Assembly (NCBI GenBank): GCA_002104895.1
Contig: MCFG01000332.1
Location: forward strand, 22,501-79,664
Source: Anaeromyces robustus
Taxonomy: Eukaryota > Neocallimastigomycota > Neocallimastigomycetes > Neocallimastigales > Neocallimastigaceae
Direction of reading: 5' to 3'
DNA: 57,164 nucleotides
Below the pieces are notes generated by a model. The model had not been told where the DNA came from. It saw only the letters and a list, made by a program, of their open reading frames with translations, and made no database searches. Within the stretch, counting starts at the first letter, position 1. Every line of letters begins with the position of its first letter. A program made the position numbers and the translations under genes. This document shows, in pieces, positions 13,116-27,100 of this stretch.

Positions 13116-16100
13116 TTCTTTAAAAACTTTAAATTTTATATATATCTAAGATCATGGATTGAATTTAAAATAAATTTAAAGGAATTCTTTCATTTAATAA
13201 TAATAATTGTAATTGTTTATGTAACTTTCTTTGATTTTATTAACATATAATATATATATCTAAAAAGAGATTATTGATCATTGTTAAAAAAAAAAAAAAC
13301 AAAATATAATAATTGTAATTGTTTATTAATATTATTATTATTATTATTATACATTTAAAGTTTTATCAATCATAATACAATTTAATTTTTAAAAATAATT
13401 TTAAAATCTTAAAATTATTTGGATGAAAAAAATTATGTTATAAATTATATAAATACATATATATATATATATATATTTTTTTTTTTTTTCTCTCTCTCTC
13501 TCTTTTAAAAATTAGTTTCTTCTTTTTTATGAAATAAAAACTATATATATATATATATAGATTGATTCTTTTGAACTTTTGATATTTATACAGAATATGT
13601 TTTTAAAATAAAAATTTTTAAAATATTTTATTTTAGTTAAAGTAAATAAAATAAAATAAAATAAAATTATTTTTAATTAAAGTTTAATTCATAAATATTA
13701 AATAATGGTTATTATAATAAACTCCATAATGATTATTATCATAAATTGCATAAATATTAATAAAAAAGAGATTGATATTTATTTAAAATTTAAAATTAAA
13801 TAATTAAATTTAATAAAATTTAAAATATAAAGTATTTTATGTGGATTTTTCATCCTAATCATCATGATTAATATTCCAAAAAAAAAAAAAAAATAACTTA
13901 TAAATAAATTATAAATGTATAAATGTTATATATAATAATAATAAAAATTGATATTCTTAATTATTAATTATTTTTTGTTTGTGTGGATGCTTATAATAAT
14001 AATAATATAAAAGTATTATATAAAAGTTAAAAAAAAAACGAAAATAAAAGAATTAAAATAATAATAAATGAATAAATATTTAAATATATAAATAAATGTT
14101 TATATTTATTTATTATTATTATTATAATATAAAATACTATCAATTATTTGATTTATATTGAAAATTGATATATTATAAAATATTATAATCTTTTCTTTTT
14201 TTCTATTTTTTTTATTTTCTATTTTTATTTTTTATATTTTTTTTAATATGACCGTTATTTTATTTAATATTTTAATATTTTTGATGTTTGATGTTTTAAT
14301 GGTTTGATATTTTAATACTTTTGATGTATTGATCAACTTTTTTTTAAAATTAATTAATTAATTAATTTTTATTTTTATTTTTATTGATGAGGATGATGAT
14401 GATGATGATGATGATGATGTTAGATTATATAAAAAAGTTTTATTTTAAACTTTATTATAAATAAATAATTTATTCTATAATAATTTATTCTATTATAATT
14501 GTATAATTATATTTTATTATTTATTATTTATTATTTATTATTTTATTATTTCATTATTTTATTATTTCATAATTTATTAAGTATGTACAATTTTCACAAC
14601 AAAGATTTTCAAAGTTAGTGATCAAGATTTCATATTTAAAAAAAAAAAGATAAATAAAGACAAAAAAAGACAAAAAAGAAAAAAAGAATAAAATTAAATA
14701 TTAAATATTATTTTATTTATTATTTTATAATAAACTATTTCCATTATTGTATTTATTAAGTGTAATAAGTTGTAATTATTAGTATTATTAAGTGTAATTA
14801 TAAAGTGTAATTATTTGTTATTTGTTTATATATAATAGATAATAAATATTAAATAAATATAATAAATATTATAAATATTAAATATTAAATATAAATAATA
14901 AATAATATTAAGATTATTTACTTAAACACTAACAAACTAACTAACAAATAAAAAGCATTGAAACCTTGAAACATTACAAAAAAAAAAAAAAAAAAAAAAA
15001 CTTTATTATATAATGTTTCACATATCTTTTTTTTTTTTTTTTTTTTTTTAAAAAAAAATTTTTTTTTTCTTATTTTTTTATAAAAATAAATTTTTAATAA
15101 AATAATCGATAAACTACTAAATAAATCAATAAAACAAAAATACTAAGTATTAAATACTAATTATTAAATAAATTAATAAAAAAAAAACGGTAAACAAAAT
15201 TAGACGGATAAAAAAATGATAGGTTTTTTATCTTTGTTTTGTTTTAGAAATAAAAATTAAAATGAAATAAAATGAAATATATAAAAAAAAAGAATTCTAT
15301 AGTGATTCTTTTTAATTCCAATATTAAATAATATAATATATAATTTAAAAACAAAATAACTATTTTTTTTTTTTAAAATTTTTTATAATTATGAAAGTAA
15401 AAAAAAAAAAGGTTATAGTAATAATGATATTATATTATTTATATTATTTATTAAGAAAACTCACTCATAAAACAGAATTAATAAATATTGTTTAGCATAA
15501 AAGATAAAAGTGGAAAAATTTTTTTTTGATCTCTTTATAAAATGGGTTTTTTAATATTTTGATTTAATTTTTGATGTGCACTTTTTTTTATTTTAAAAAA
15601 AAAATTTTTTTTTATTTATTACTTTAATTGAATACAATAATATATCAATAAATATCAATAAATATCAATTATATAATATAAATAACAATTATATAATATT
15701 AATATCAATATATAAATATATATCAATATATAAATTAAAATAATAAAAAAAAAAAAAAGAAATGAGTGTGGATATAATTTTTTTTATTTTTTTTTTTTAG
15801 TTGCTTCTATAGCATGAAAAAACAACGTGGTTTTGCCAATTTTAGAAATATGAAAGAATTTTAAAAATAGTTAAAAATAGTAAAAATAATTAAAAAAAAA
15901 AAGTAATTTAAAGATACAAGATTAAAGATATAAGATTAAAGATTTAAGATTAAAAAGATAATTAAAATAAAACAAATATATACATATATATACATATATA
16001 TAAATAGAATACATTGAATACCATCAATAAATATTTATATGAGAGACCTTTTGTTGTTATAATAATTTAAAAAATGTTTATTGAAAACCACTTCCATTAT

Positions 16101-16145
16101 TAATTTTGTGTATTATAATAATTTAATAAGTAAATAAATAAATAA

Positions 16146-16180
<35 letters not shown>

Positions 16181-16808
16181 AAATTAAATAAATAAATAAA
16201 TAAATAAAGCATTCATTATTGAATGTATTTTTATTTTATTTTTATTTTATTTTATTATTACAAAGTAATATATTATTTTGTATTTTGTATAACCTATAAA
16301 AACGTATCACATATTGTTAAGGTTCCAAGTCATTTGATAGAAATAATAACATAACAAGATATTAAGAATTCATTATAATAATTAATAATTAATAATTCAT
16401 AATTCATAATATGTATAACATTAAAATATTATGTATAACCTCTTATTAAAATATTAAAATATTATGTACAACAATACCCTCTTAAAATATAAAATAATAT
16501 GTATAACCTCTACATAATCCGTAAAAATGGATTAAATTGGATTAAATTAATATAACAAAAAAAAATAATTAATTAATTAAAATATAGAAAAAAATTTTTT
16601 TTTTGTTATATTAAGTATGTATGTATGTATGTTGTATATATTAATTAATTTAATTATAAATATAAATATTAATGCTATTCATTCATATGCTCTTTACCAT
16701 AATAGGAAGTTACACAAAATAAATAAATAGATAAATAAATAAAGAGATAGATAATATAATATATATAATTAAATAAATAATATAGTATTTAAATAAATAA
16801 ATAATATG

Positions 16809-16815
16809 ATACATA

Positions 16816-16882
<67 letters not shown>

Positions 16883-16963
16883 ATGAATATAATAAATAAA
16901 TAAATAAATATAATAAATAAATAAATAAATAAATGAATATAATAAATAAATAAATAAATATAA

Positions 16964-17010
<47 letters not shown>

Positions 17011-17170
17011 ATATAATAAATAAATAAATAAATAAATGAATATAATAAATAAATAAATAAATATAATAAATAAATAAATAAATAAATGAATATAATAAAT
17101 AAATAAATAAATATAATAAATAAATAAATAAATAAATAAATAAAATAAATAAATAAAATAAATAAATAAA
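16809..17170. repeat. Higher-order TAAA array with periodic GAATATAATAAA interruptions
   Basis: A TAAA array is broken at fairly regular spacing by ATGAATATAATAAA and by ATATAATAAA segments. This makes a larger repeat of about 54 bp present several times. The long minus-strand frame through it is only a repetitive Leu/Phe/Ile/Tyr string and is rejected as coding. Confidence 0.85.
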
Positions 17171-18293
17171 ATAAATAAAATGAATATTTGTATGTATAAG
17201 TATAAACATGTATGAAATAAAATAAAATAAAATAAAATAAAATAATAGAAAATAATAGAGTGGATAATATTTATTAGTATTAGTATTATTATTAGAGTAT
17301 TACAAGATAATAATAATATTATTTATTATTATTATTATTTTTTTTTTGTGTATATTATATATATAAACATAGAATTAGCCGTTTTTTGTATTTTATGATA
17401 CATGAATTGTATCATTTTTTAATAATAATAAAAAAGATGAAGGTAAAAAAAAAAAAAATAAAATAAAATAAAATAAAAAATATTTATATTAATATTAATA
17501 TTAATATTTATATTTAATAACTATTTTGTTTATATTTAATTATATATATATTTAAATATTATTATTATTATATATATATTATATATTATTATTATTATTT
17601 ATTATTATTGTTTTTATTTTTTGTCTTCATTTTAATAAATTAATATATATAATAAAATATAAAAAAAATAATGAAAATTTAAAGTTTATTAAATTAGTGG
17701 AAAATAAAACAAAAAATAATAACAAAATTTATTAATTGACATTCATTAAATAATAAAATTTTTGATATTACATATTTACTAAAAGTTTAAAAAAAAAAAA
17801 TAATAATAAAAAATATAAAGTGAATAATTAATTCAATAGATTAAAAATTACTTGTTACATGTATTGTTCTCTTATATATCCTATAAATAATAAATAAAAA
17901 AAATAAAAAAATAAACAATAAATACTAAAAAAGAAATAATTAAAAAAAAACTACATAAAAAACAAACCTAAAAGAAAATAATAAAAAAAAAAAACTAAAA
18001 AATAAAACAAAAAAGCCTCTATATTCTATATACATAATTAATTATATATTATATTTTTTATATATTTAAATAAATAAATAAATCAATAAATAAATCAATA
18101 AATCAATGGCTAAATCTAAAATCCATTTACATTTTATTATTATATGAAAAAAAAAAAAAAGATGATAAACTTTATTTTATTAAAATATTAAAAATAATTA
18201 AAACAAAAAAAAAAAAGGTTTTTATTTTTTATTTTATTTTTTTATTTTTGTTTTAATTCCATGGAAAATAAAAATTTAAGTTTAAAACAATTG

Positions 18294-18326
<33 letters not shown>

Positions 18327-18472
18327 TAAAAAGCAAATCCCAATATAAATAATTTATAATATTATTATTATTAATATTTATTATTTATTATTCTATTTTT
18401 AATATTCCGAAACCGAAAAAGTATTATTAATAATTAATTAAAGATAAAATGAAAAGAAAATATAATAAAATT

Positions 18473-18620
18473 AAATAATATAAGGAGAAATAAAATGGAA
18501 TATTATGGAATATTATTAAATAATATAAGGAGGAAAATAAAATGGAATATTAATAAATAATATAGGGAGGAAAATAAAATGGAATATTATAAAATAATAT
18601 AAGGAGAATAAAATAAATGG
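18473..18620. repeat. Imperfect tandem repeat with AATATAAGGAGGAAAATAAA core
   Basis: Four related units carry AATAATATAAGGAG or AATAATATAGGGAGG followed by AAATAAAATGGAATATTA, with spacings of about 35-48 bp. The repeated GGAG/GGAGG and ATGGAA strings stand out in this desert. No coding frame. Confidence 0.8.
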
Positions 18621-21600
18621 AAATAATGGAAATAAAAAAAACAAAATTATTAAAGCTAAGAAATATAAAATTAAAAAAAATGAAAATCATGAAATATAAA
18701 TTAATTAATAAGGAGAATTAAAAATAAATAATAATAATAAAAGTTAAATAATAATAATAATATTAGTAATGATGATGATGATGATATGTATATATGTATA
18801 TATGTAAAATGTATGTAATGTATATATTTTTTTAATAATAATAATAATACTAATTTTTTTTATATACATTTTATTTTATATTAATACTATTAATATTATT
18901 AATATTATTTAATGAATCATTTAAAAATAAGGGAAATAATAATAATATTAAAAAAAAAAATAATTAATTAAATATATAATAAATAAACCTATATTTATAT
19001 ATTAATAAATAAATATAATTTTTTTTTTAATTAATTAAATCCATGATTTATGATTAATTATTAAAAATTATTTAAATTATTAAAATATTAAAAATGAAAA
19101 AATATTAATGGAAAAAAAAAATTTTTTTGTAATTAAATAAATTATAATTAATTTATTAAATAAATTAAAAATTTGTTTATCAATGAAAAAAAAAATTCCG
19201 TAAATTATTAATTTAATATAATTCTAATAATTTTTGTAATTTTTGTAACTACCACCTAAAAAAAAAAAAAAAAAAAGAAAAACAATACTTATTTAATTGA
19301 TTTGAATTTAAGTATTGTTATAAAATGTATTTAAAAAAAAATTAAAAAAAAAATTAAAAATTAAAAAAAAAATAATAAATAGAAAGTTCATAATAAATAA
19401 AATAAATAAAAAAATAAATAAATAATAAATAAATAATAGTTATATAATAATTATATAATAATTATATTATTATTATGTAATAATTGTATTTAAATCAAAT
19501 TTAAATAATTAGTATTTTTTTAAATTTTAAAATTTTAAATTATTATTAATTATTATTATTAATAATTTTGTTTCAATTTCAATCAACGATAAAAAAAAAA
19601 CAAAAAAAAAAAAAAGATTATTAAAGAAAAAACGATTAATATGGAAAAACAAAAAGAAAAATTAAAAAGAAATATTTATTTTTTTACTTTTTTTTATATT
19701 TTGTTATTTTGCTATTTTTTTATATTTTATTATTTTATTTTATTTTATTTTATTTATTTATAATATAAAATTTATATTATAAATTAAAGTTTTAAAAAAA
19801 AAAATAAAAAAGATAATTAAAAAAATTCGTGATTTATGAAATGTAATGACTAAATAAATGAATAATATTAATAAATAATATTAATAATATTAATATTAAT
19901 AATAAATAATAAAAAAACCCAAAATAAAATAAAAAAAAAAAAAAACCCAAAATAAAAATTAAACAAAACATAAAAAAAAAAAAAAAAAAACAAAATAAAG
20001 TTAATTTTTTATTTTTTTTAAACTTTATATTTAATTATCCATTGATTATCCTTTACACTTTATTATATGGTAATTCTTAGGATTTATAATATATATTATA
20101 TGATATATTATAAATATTTAAATATTGAAATAAAAAAAAAAATGAAAATCATTGAAAATATTATTTATATTAGTATTAATATAATTATAAAGATATATTT
20201 TTTAAGGTTTGTAAAAAAAAGAAATAAAATAATAATTGAAATAATAATTAAAATAATTAAAAATATGGAAATATGGAAATATAAAATATAAAATATAAAA
20301 TTCAAATACTCCTTTTTGTATTAAATTAAAATAAAATTATTTCTTTTTTCTTTTTTCTAATTTCCATCTTAAAATTAAAAATTAAAATTAAAAATTAAAA
20401 TTAAAAAATAAAAAGGTAAAAGGCTTAGATTTTTTTTTATTTTATTTTAATTTTAATTTTTTTTTTATGATTTAAACTTTTTTTTTTTTCTTTTATTCCT
20501 AATTTCTTTTTTTAGGTTCATAATTTAATCGTTTATAAAAATCATATAATTTATTAGGTTTTATTTTTTTTATTTTTTTATTTTTATTTTTCCATTATAA
20601 ATTTTATTTTAAATTATACTTTATCTAAAATTAACCTTTTTTTTTAAATTACATATTTTATTATCCTCTTTTTATTTTGTCTCTTATCCTCTTTTTTTTA
20701 TTAATAATTATTATTTATTTTTTATTTTTTATTATTTAATATTTATTTTTTTTATTTTTTTATTTATTTTAATATTAAATAGGTACACCTATTTTATATT
20801 AATTAAAGTTTTAATTAAAAATAATATTTTTTTATTATTATTATTATTTTTTTTCCTTCCGTTTTTTTTTTATTATTATTATTATTATTTATTTATTATT
20901 TATTATTATTAGTATTTGTTCATATCAATGATATCTTTTTTATATAATTATTATATGGATTATTCAATTTATTATTACTTGGAAAAAAAATTATTAATAT
21001 ATTTATATTTGGGCTATCATAATTTATCATAATCCATTTTTTAAAAATTATATTAAATAAAGTTTATAATCATTTATGGAAAAAAAAGAAGGAAAAAAAA
21101 TTATATAATATTTATATTTATATTTATATATTTTATATTTATATTTATTTATATTTATATTTATAATATGATATAAAAAAAAAAAGGAAACATTCATAAT
21201 ATATTTTATATATATAATATATATTAATGTTTATAAGAATTGTGTAATGTTAAATAAATAAATTGTGTAATATTAAATAAATGTTAAGTTGTGTAATATT
21301 AATTAATTAATACTTTTAGTTAATTAAATAGAATAAATAATTTAAATATTAAATATTAAAAAAAAAATATAAAATTAAAAAAAAAAAACAAATATTAATA
21401 TTTTATCATAATTAATATATGACTATTTAATACCTTTTTTAGAAGTTTTTAATAATGTATTTCATTTATCTATTTTTTCATTCGTTAATGAATTGCTCAT
21501 TTATAGTGGCAGATCATTTGATGATCATTTAGACTTTCATTTATTATATTAAAATATTTTTCCATGAATATCTAAATTAATAGTTAAATTTTTTATTTGG

Positions 21601-22792
21601 AAGAATAATAGTAATGATATTTAATAATAAATCTTATTTATTATTATTTTTTAAAATTGATGGAAAAATAAAAAGTCATGAAAGCATATGGTTATCATAT
21701 ATAAAATTATTTATATTTTGTGTCAAATAGGTATAGATTAAAAAAAAAAAAGTTTATTTTATATGATATTGTTTATCGTCCATAATTATAATTATGTATT
21801 TTATTCGTAGAATTATTCTATTTAGTTAATTATTATTAAATAATCATATAATATATATTTATAAATAATCATATCATTTATTATATTTATTATATTTAAT
21901 TATATAATTATTATTAAATAATTAATGATAATTTATTATTAAATTATTATATATTATTATTTATTATATATTATTTGTTATTTATTTATTTTTTTGAATA
22001 TTAATTATTAAAAAAAAAAAAAATTTTTTTCCCTTATTAAAATTATCATTCCTTATATTATTTTATTATAAAAAATATTCTGGATATGTCAAAAAATCCT
22101 AAAAAAAAAAAAAAAAAAAAAAAAAACTTAACGTAAATATTAGAGGTTAAAAAAAAAAAAAAATGAATTTGTCCATTTAAATAATTAGATTGGATATTTT
22201 TTATATCCATCATTCTAAAAAAATAAAAAAAAATAAAATAAAAAATAATAAAAATAAAAATAATAAAAACCTATTGAAAGAAAATATTTTAAAATAATAA
22301 TAATAAAAAAAATAAAAGTTAATAATAAATAAATATTTATTTATTAAATGATATCTAATTAATTATTTAAATAATAAAACCTTTTTTTTATTTTTTTTTA
22401 TGATATTAATTTTAATTATTTATTTATTTATTATTAAATGGATATATAAGTTTTTATTTTCATAAAATAAATAAATAATAATTAAATAAAAAATAAATAA
22501 TAATATTAATAATAAATAATAATATTAATAATAAATATGGAAAAATGATGAGTAATAATGATACTAATATCATCCACTTACTAATTAATAAATTAATGTA
22601 ATAAAATACAAAAATACAAAAAATACAAAATAAAAATACAAAAAATAAAAAAAATACAAAATATACAAAATACAAAATACAAAATTAAATAAATAAATAA
22701 ATACATATTGTATTAATAAAATACAAATTAAATAAATAGATATAAATTAGATTTAAATAAATAGATACAAAATAAAATAAAATTAAAACAAA

Positions 22793-22793
22793 A

Positions 22794-22837
<44 letters not shown>

Positions 22838-22859
22838 AAATAAATAAATAAATAAATAA

Positions 22860-22891
<32 letters not shown>

Positions 22892-22935
22892 AAATAAATA
22901 AATAAATAAAATAAATAAATAATAAATAAAAAAGT
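22793..22935. repeat. TAAA/TAA compound microsatellite
   Basis: Runs of AAAT are interrupted by TAATAAAT at intervals, similar to the array near 17 kb. The reverse frame through it is low-complexity and not accepted as a gene. Confidence 0.85.
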
Positions 22936-23754
22936 TAAAAAATAAATAAATAAGTTTAAAAATTAATGATGTATTAATTTTGTTATAAATAAAAATATTA
23001 AATTGTACCAATATATATCAAATAATACTTGATGAAAATGGGAAAAAGGTAGTACTAAATTTAATTAAAATTATTGATTATATTAATTTGTTTAGAAATA
23101 TTAATTTATTTAAATTAAAAGATAAATATATTTAATATTCACCTATTTAATTAATATCTTTCATCTAATCTATTATCATCAAATAATATTACCTAAACAT
23201 TTTTTTAAATAGACGATAAATACTATAAATATAAATGTATATTACAATTAATATATATTAGAAATATAAAGATAATATATTATAAACTTTCTAAAAAAAA
23301 AAAAAATTATATATTTCAATTAATAAATATTTTTTAGTATCCACTTTTATTTAAAAAAGTTTTTTTTTATAATAATTATTAGTATTTATAATAATTATTA
23401 GTATTTATTATTATTTATTAGTATTTATTATTATTAGTATTATTTCATAAAAATATAACTATATTTATATAAAAAAATAAATTTTAGGATATTAGCATAA
23501 TAATAACCATAACCATTAATAATAAGTTAGGTATAAATTATAAAAATTATAAAATAAATAAAATAATAGTAAGAATAATAATAATAAATAATAATAAATA
23601 ATAATAACTATAATAATAAATAATAATAAATAATAATAACTATAATAATAATAATTATTAATAATTAATTTATAATAATAATAAAAATTAAAATAAATAA
23701 TAATTATAATAAATATAAAAATTAAATAAATAAATAAATAATTAATTAAATAAG

Positions 23755-23878
23755 TAAATATATAATAAACATAAGTAAATAAATATATAAAAAATAAATA
23801 AGTAAATAAATGTATAATAAACATAGTAAATAAAATATATAATAAACATAGTAAATAAAATGTATAATAAACATCGAT
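23755..23878. repeat. Short minisatellite AGTAAATAAAATGTATAATAAACAT, about 4 copies
   Basis: Three fairly clear units of about 25-30 bp and a more diverged earlier one, ending at ATCGATCATAATC. They differ by AT and TA changes. Confidence 0.75.
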
Positions 23879-24029
23879 CATAATCATTCTATTATTTTTA
23901 TTATTTATTAGTAATTCATTACTAATGAAGTTTTTAGGGTTGAATATATAAATTATTTATAATTATTTATATTTCATGGAATAACTGTTAAAAAAATAGT
24001 TTTGCCATAATAGAAAAACAATATAAACA

Positions 24030-24139
24030 ATATTTCTAAATAATTAATGATAATTTTAGTAGTAAAGTTTTTTTAAATTTTTAAATATTTCTAAATAATT
24101 AATGATAATTTTAGTAGTAAAGTTTTTTAAATTTTTATA
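24030..24139. repeat. 55-bp tandem duplication
   Basis: The block beginning AATATTTCTAAATAATTAAT and containing TTTTAGTAGTAAAG occurs twice head-to-tail with a period of 55 bp, differing by one T in a homopolymer near the join. A recent duplication. Confidence 0.9.
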
Positions 24140-27100
24140 AATTTAAAAAACCTTTTTTTTTTTTTTTTTTATTTGTAAAAAATCTTTTTATTATTATTAT
24201 TAAATATACATTGAAAGAAAATACATTCTATAAAAAGGAATAATAGTTTTATTATTTATTATTATTATTATTTATTTTTTCATTTTTTTTTTAATAATAA
24301 CTTTATATTTTAAATAGTTTATTTTTCTAAAAAAAAAAAAAAAAAAAATTTAATTTTTTATTTATTTCCAAGGTTAATTAAAATTTTTTTTTTAATTATA
24401 ATTATTAAAAATTTTTATATTTGTGGATAAAGAATATTTTAAAGTTCATAACTAAATAAATAAAAATAAATAAAAAAAAATTTTTTTTTTTATTTTTTTA
24501 TATTTAAAATAAAATAAAAGAATTTTATGGAAAAATTATTTATTCTTTTTTTGTTTTTTGTTTTTAAACTTTTTATACTAATAATCATAAAAAAAAAAGT
24601 ATATATATATATAAACTTTTTTAAAAAAAAAGAAAGAAATACGAAATACGAAATACTATTATAAAATATATTTTTATATCATATTATAGTTAAAATATAT
24701 ACTTTATTTTATAACTTAAAAAATTTTTTTTTTTTTTTTTTTTTAGGTTTTTGGGATTTAGTGTTTTTATGGTAAAAAAAAAGTTTACAAAAACTTTATA
24801 TGAAAAAAATAAATACTTTTTATCTATTATGATTTAAGATTTTATTTATTTATTATTTATTATTAATTATTTATTTTATTATTAATTAATAAGTTTATAT
24901 ATTATAAAAAGGATATTTTATTTTTTTTTGTTCCACTTTATTATAAAAAAATAAAAAAATAAAAAATAAAATTACATAATTCTAATTGTCTTTTTTTTTT
25001 TTTTTTTTTTTTTAATATAATAAGAAATATTAAGTATAATTTTTTTTTTAATTTAAAAAGGATAATTATTAAATATTTAGGTTTCTTTTTTTCTTTTTTT
25101 TAATAAATAAACTATCTAGAATGTTAGGTAATTTTAATATTCTTTTTTCATTTTTTCATTTTATTATTTTTATTATTTTTTTTTTAAGGATTGCCATTAA
25201 TTTAAAAAAAAGTTCCTTTTTTTTATCTTTTCTTTTCTTTTATTTTTTATTTTCTATTTTCATTTTTTTTTAATATTTTAATATTTTCTATAATTACATT
25301 ACATTAAAAATTTTAATTAGAAAAAAATTATTTGCTAATCTTTAGTATTATTATATGACCATATCTTATATCCTCTTTTTTTTTTAATGATTTAATATAT
25401 TAATATTAATATTAATATTAATATTAATAAAATAAAATTAAAAAAGATAAAAAGAAAAAAAAAAGTATAATTAATAATATATATTATTAATTTGTTTATT
25501 ATAGAAAATGAAATAAAAATAAAATAAACTAAAATCAAAAAGATTATTAATATAATAAATAATTAAATGAATTATTCATGGACTAATTTAATTATAAAAA
25601 AAGAAAATTAAAAACCTTTAAAAATTTAAATTTAAATAATTATTATTAGTATTATTTATTATTAACTTTTTTTTTTTTTTTCTTTTTTATTATTATTTAT
25701 AGTTAATAATAAATTGTAGCAGATATTAAATAAGATAATTATAATAATATTTTCTTGTACCAATTAATTATAAGGTAAAAAAAAAAAAAAGAAAAAAAAA
25801 AAAAAAAAGTTTTAATTAATTCTTTAATAAATCAATAAATCAATAAATAATCCATAAATCAATAAATAAATAATTCTATAAAAGTAAATAAATATTTAAA
25901 AAATTTAAATAAAAAAGTTTAATAAATAATAAAATAGTTAAAAAAAATTTAATTTATATTAAAAAGATTAACATAAAAAAAAATTTTTTTTTCTTATTTA
26001 TTGATTTATTGATTTATTGATTTATTTAATTATTTATTTATTTATTCATTCATTTATTTATTAATTAATTAAATTTGTTACAGCAATAAAAAAAAATTTA
26101 ATATTTAATTTTATTTTATTTTTTTTGTATTTATTTTTTTGTATTTAATCTATTTAAAAAAAAAAAAAAACAATTTAATCCTTTTATTTTATTGGCAAAG
26201 TTTAATTTTAATAAAATTAATGAATTAATATTTTTTAATGTACAAAAAAAATTAAAATTTAAAAATTATTTAATAAAGTTTTATTTTTTAATTTATTTAA
26301 TAAAATTAAAATAAAAAAAAAAAGTAAAAAAATGAAGAATTTTCAATTTTATAAACTTTTTTTAATTATTTTAGGATTTATTATTAAATAAACTTTAAAA
26401 TACAAAAAATTATTATGTTATAAATTTTATATCTCTTCTCCTCCTATCTTTAAACACAAAATATATTTTATTTTTTTTATATTATTTTTTTCGTATTCTA
26501 AAAAAAAATTTTTTTTTTTTAATAATAATATCTTTTGTATTATTTTTATATTAAATTTTATTATACTTTAATATATGGTGCATAAATAAAGTATATATAT
26601 AAAATAAATGAAACAGTATTCATAATATATAGTTGTAAATAATAAACAAAAAATAAATAAATAAAGATAAATAAATAAAATATTTAATAATAATAATAAT
26701 AGTTAATAATAATAATAATATCATATATCATAAAATCATATATCATAAAATCATATATCATATTAAATAATAATAATCCATCATCATATATAAATATATA
26801 TATCAAAGTAATAAAATAATGTAATAATAATTAAAACAATTTATTTTGTAATATTTTGTAATATTATATATATTATATTAATCTAGGATATATTAATAAT
26901 ATTAATAATATTAATTATTTATTAATAATAGTAATAATAGTAATAATTAATTTTTTATTAGTTTTAATCTTTAATAAATATGTCTATTTTAAAAAAAAAA
27001 TATTAAAAATATTAAAAAGATATAATAATAATAATAATAATAAATAATTAATAAATATAAAAAAAAAGATAGGCTACTTAAAACATGTAGAAATCTATTT

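Noticed and set aside
16769-17209. Minus-strand 146-codon frame resembling a membrane protein
   Set aside because: It is the translation of a TAAA repeat; hydrophobicity follows from Leu, Ile, Phe and Tyr codons in the array.
17395-17415. Small hairpin ATGATAC-ATGAATT-GTATCAT
   Set aside because: A 7-bp stem is not surprising in 57 kb and nothing nearby suggests a role.
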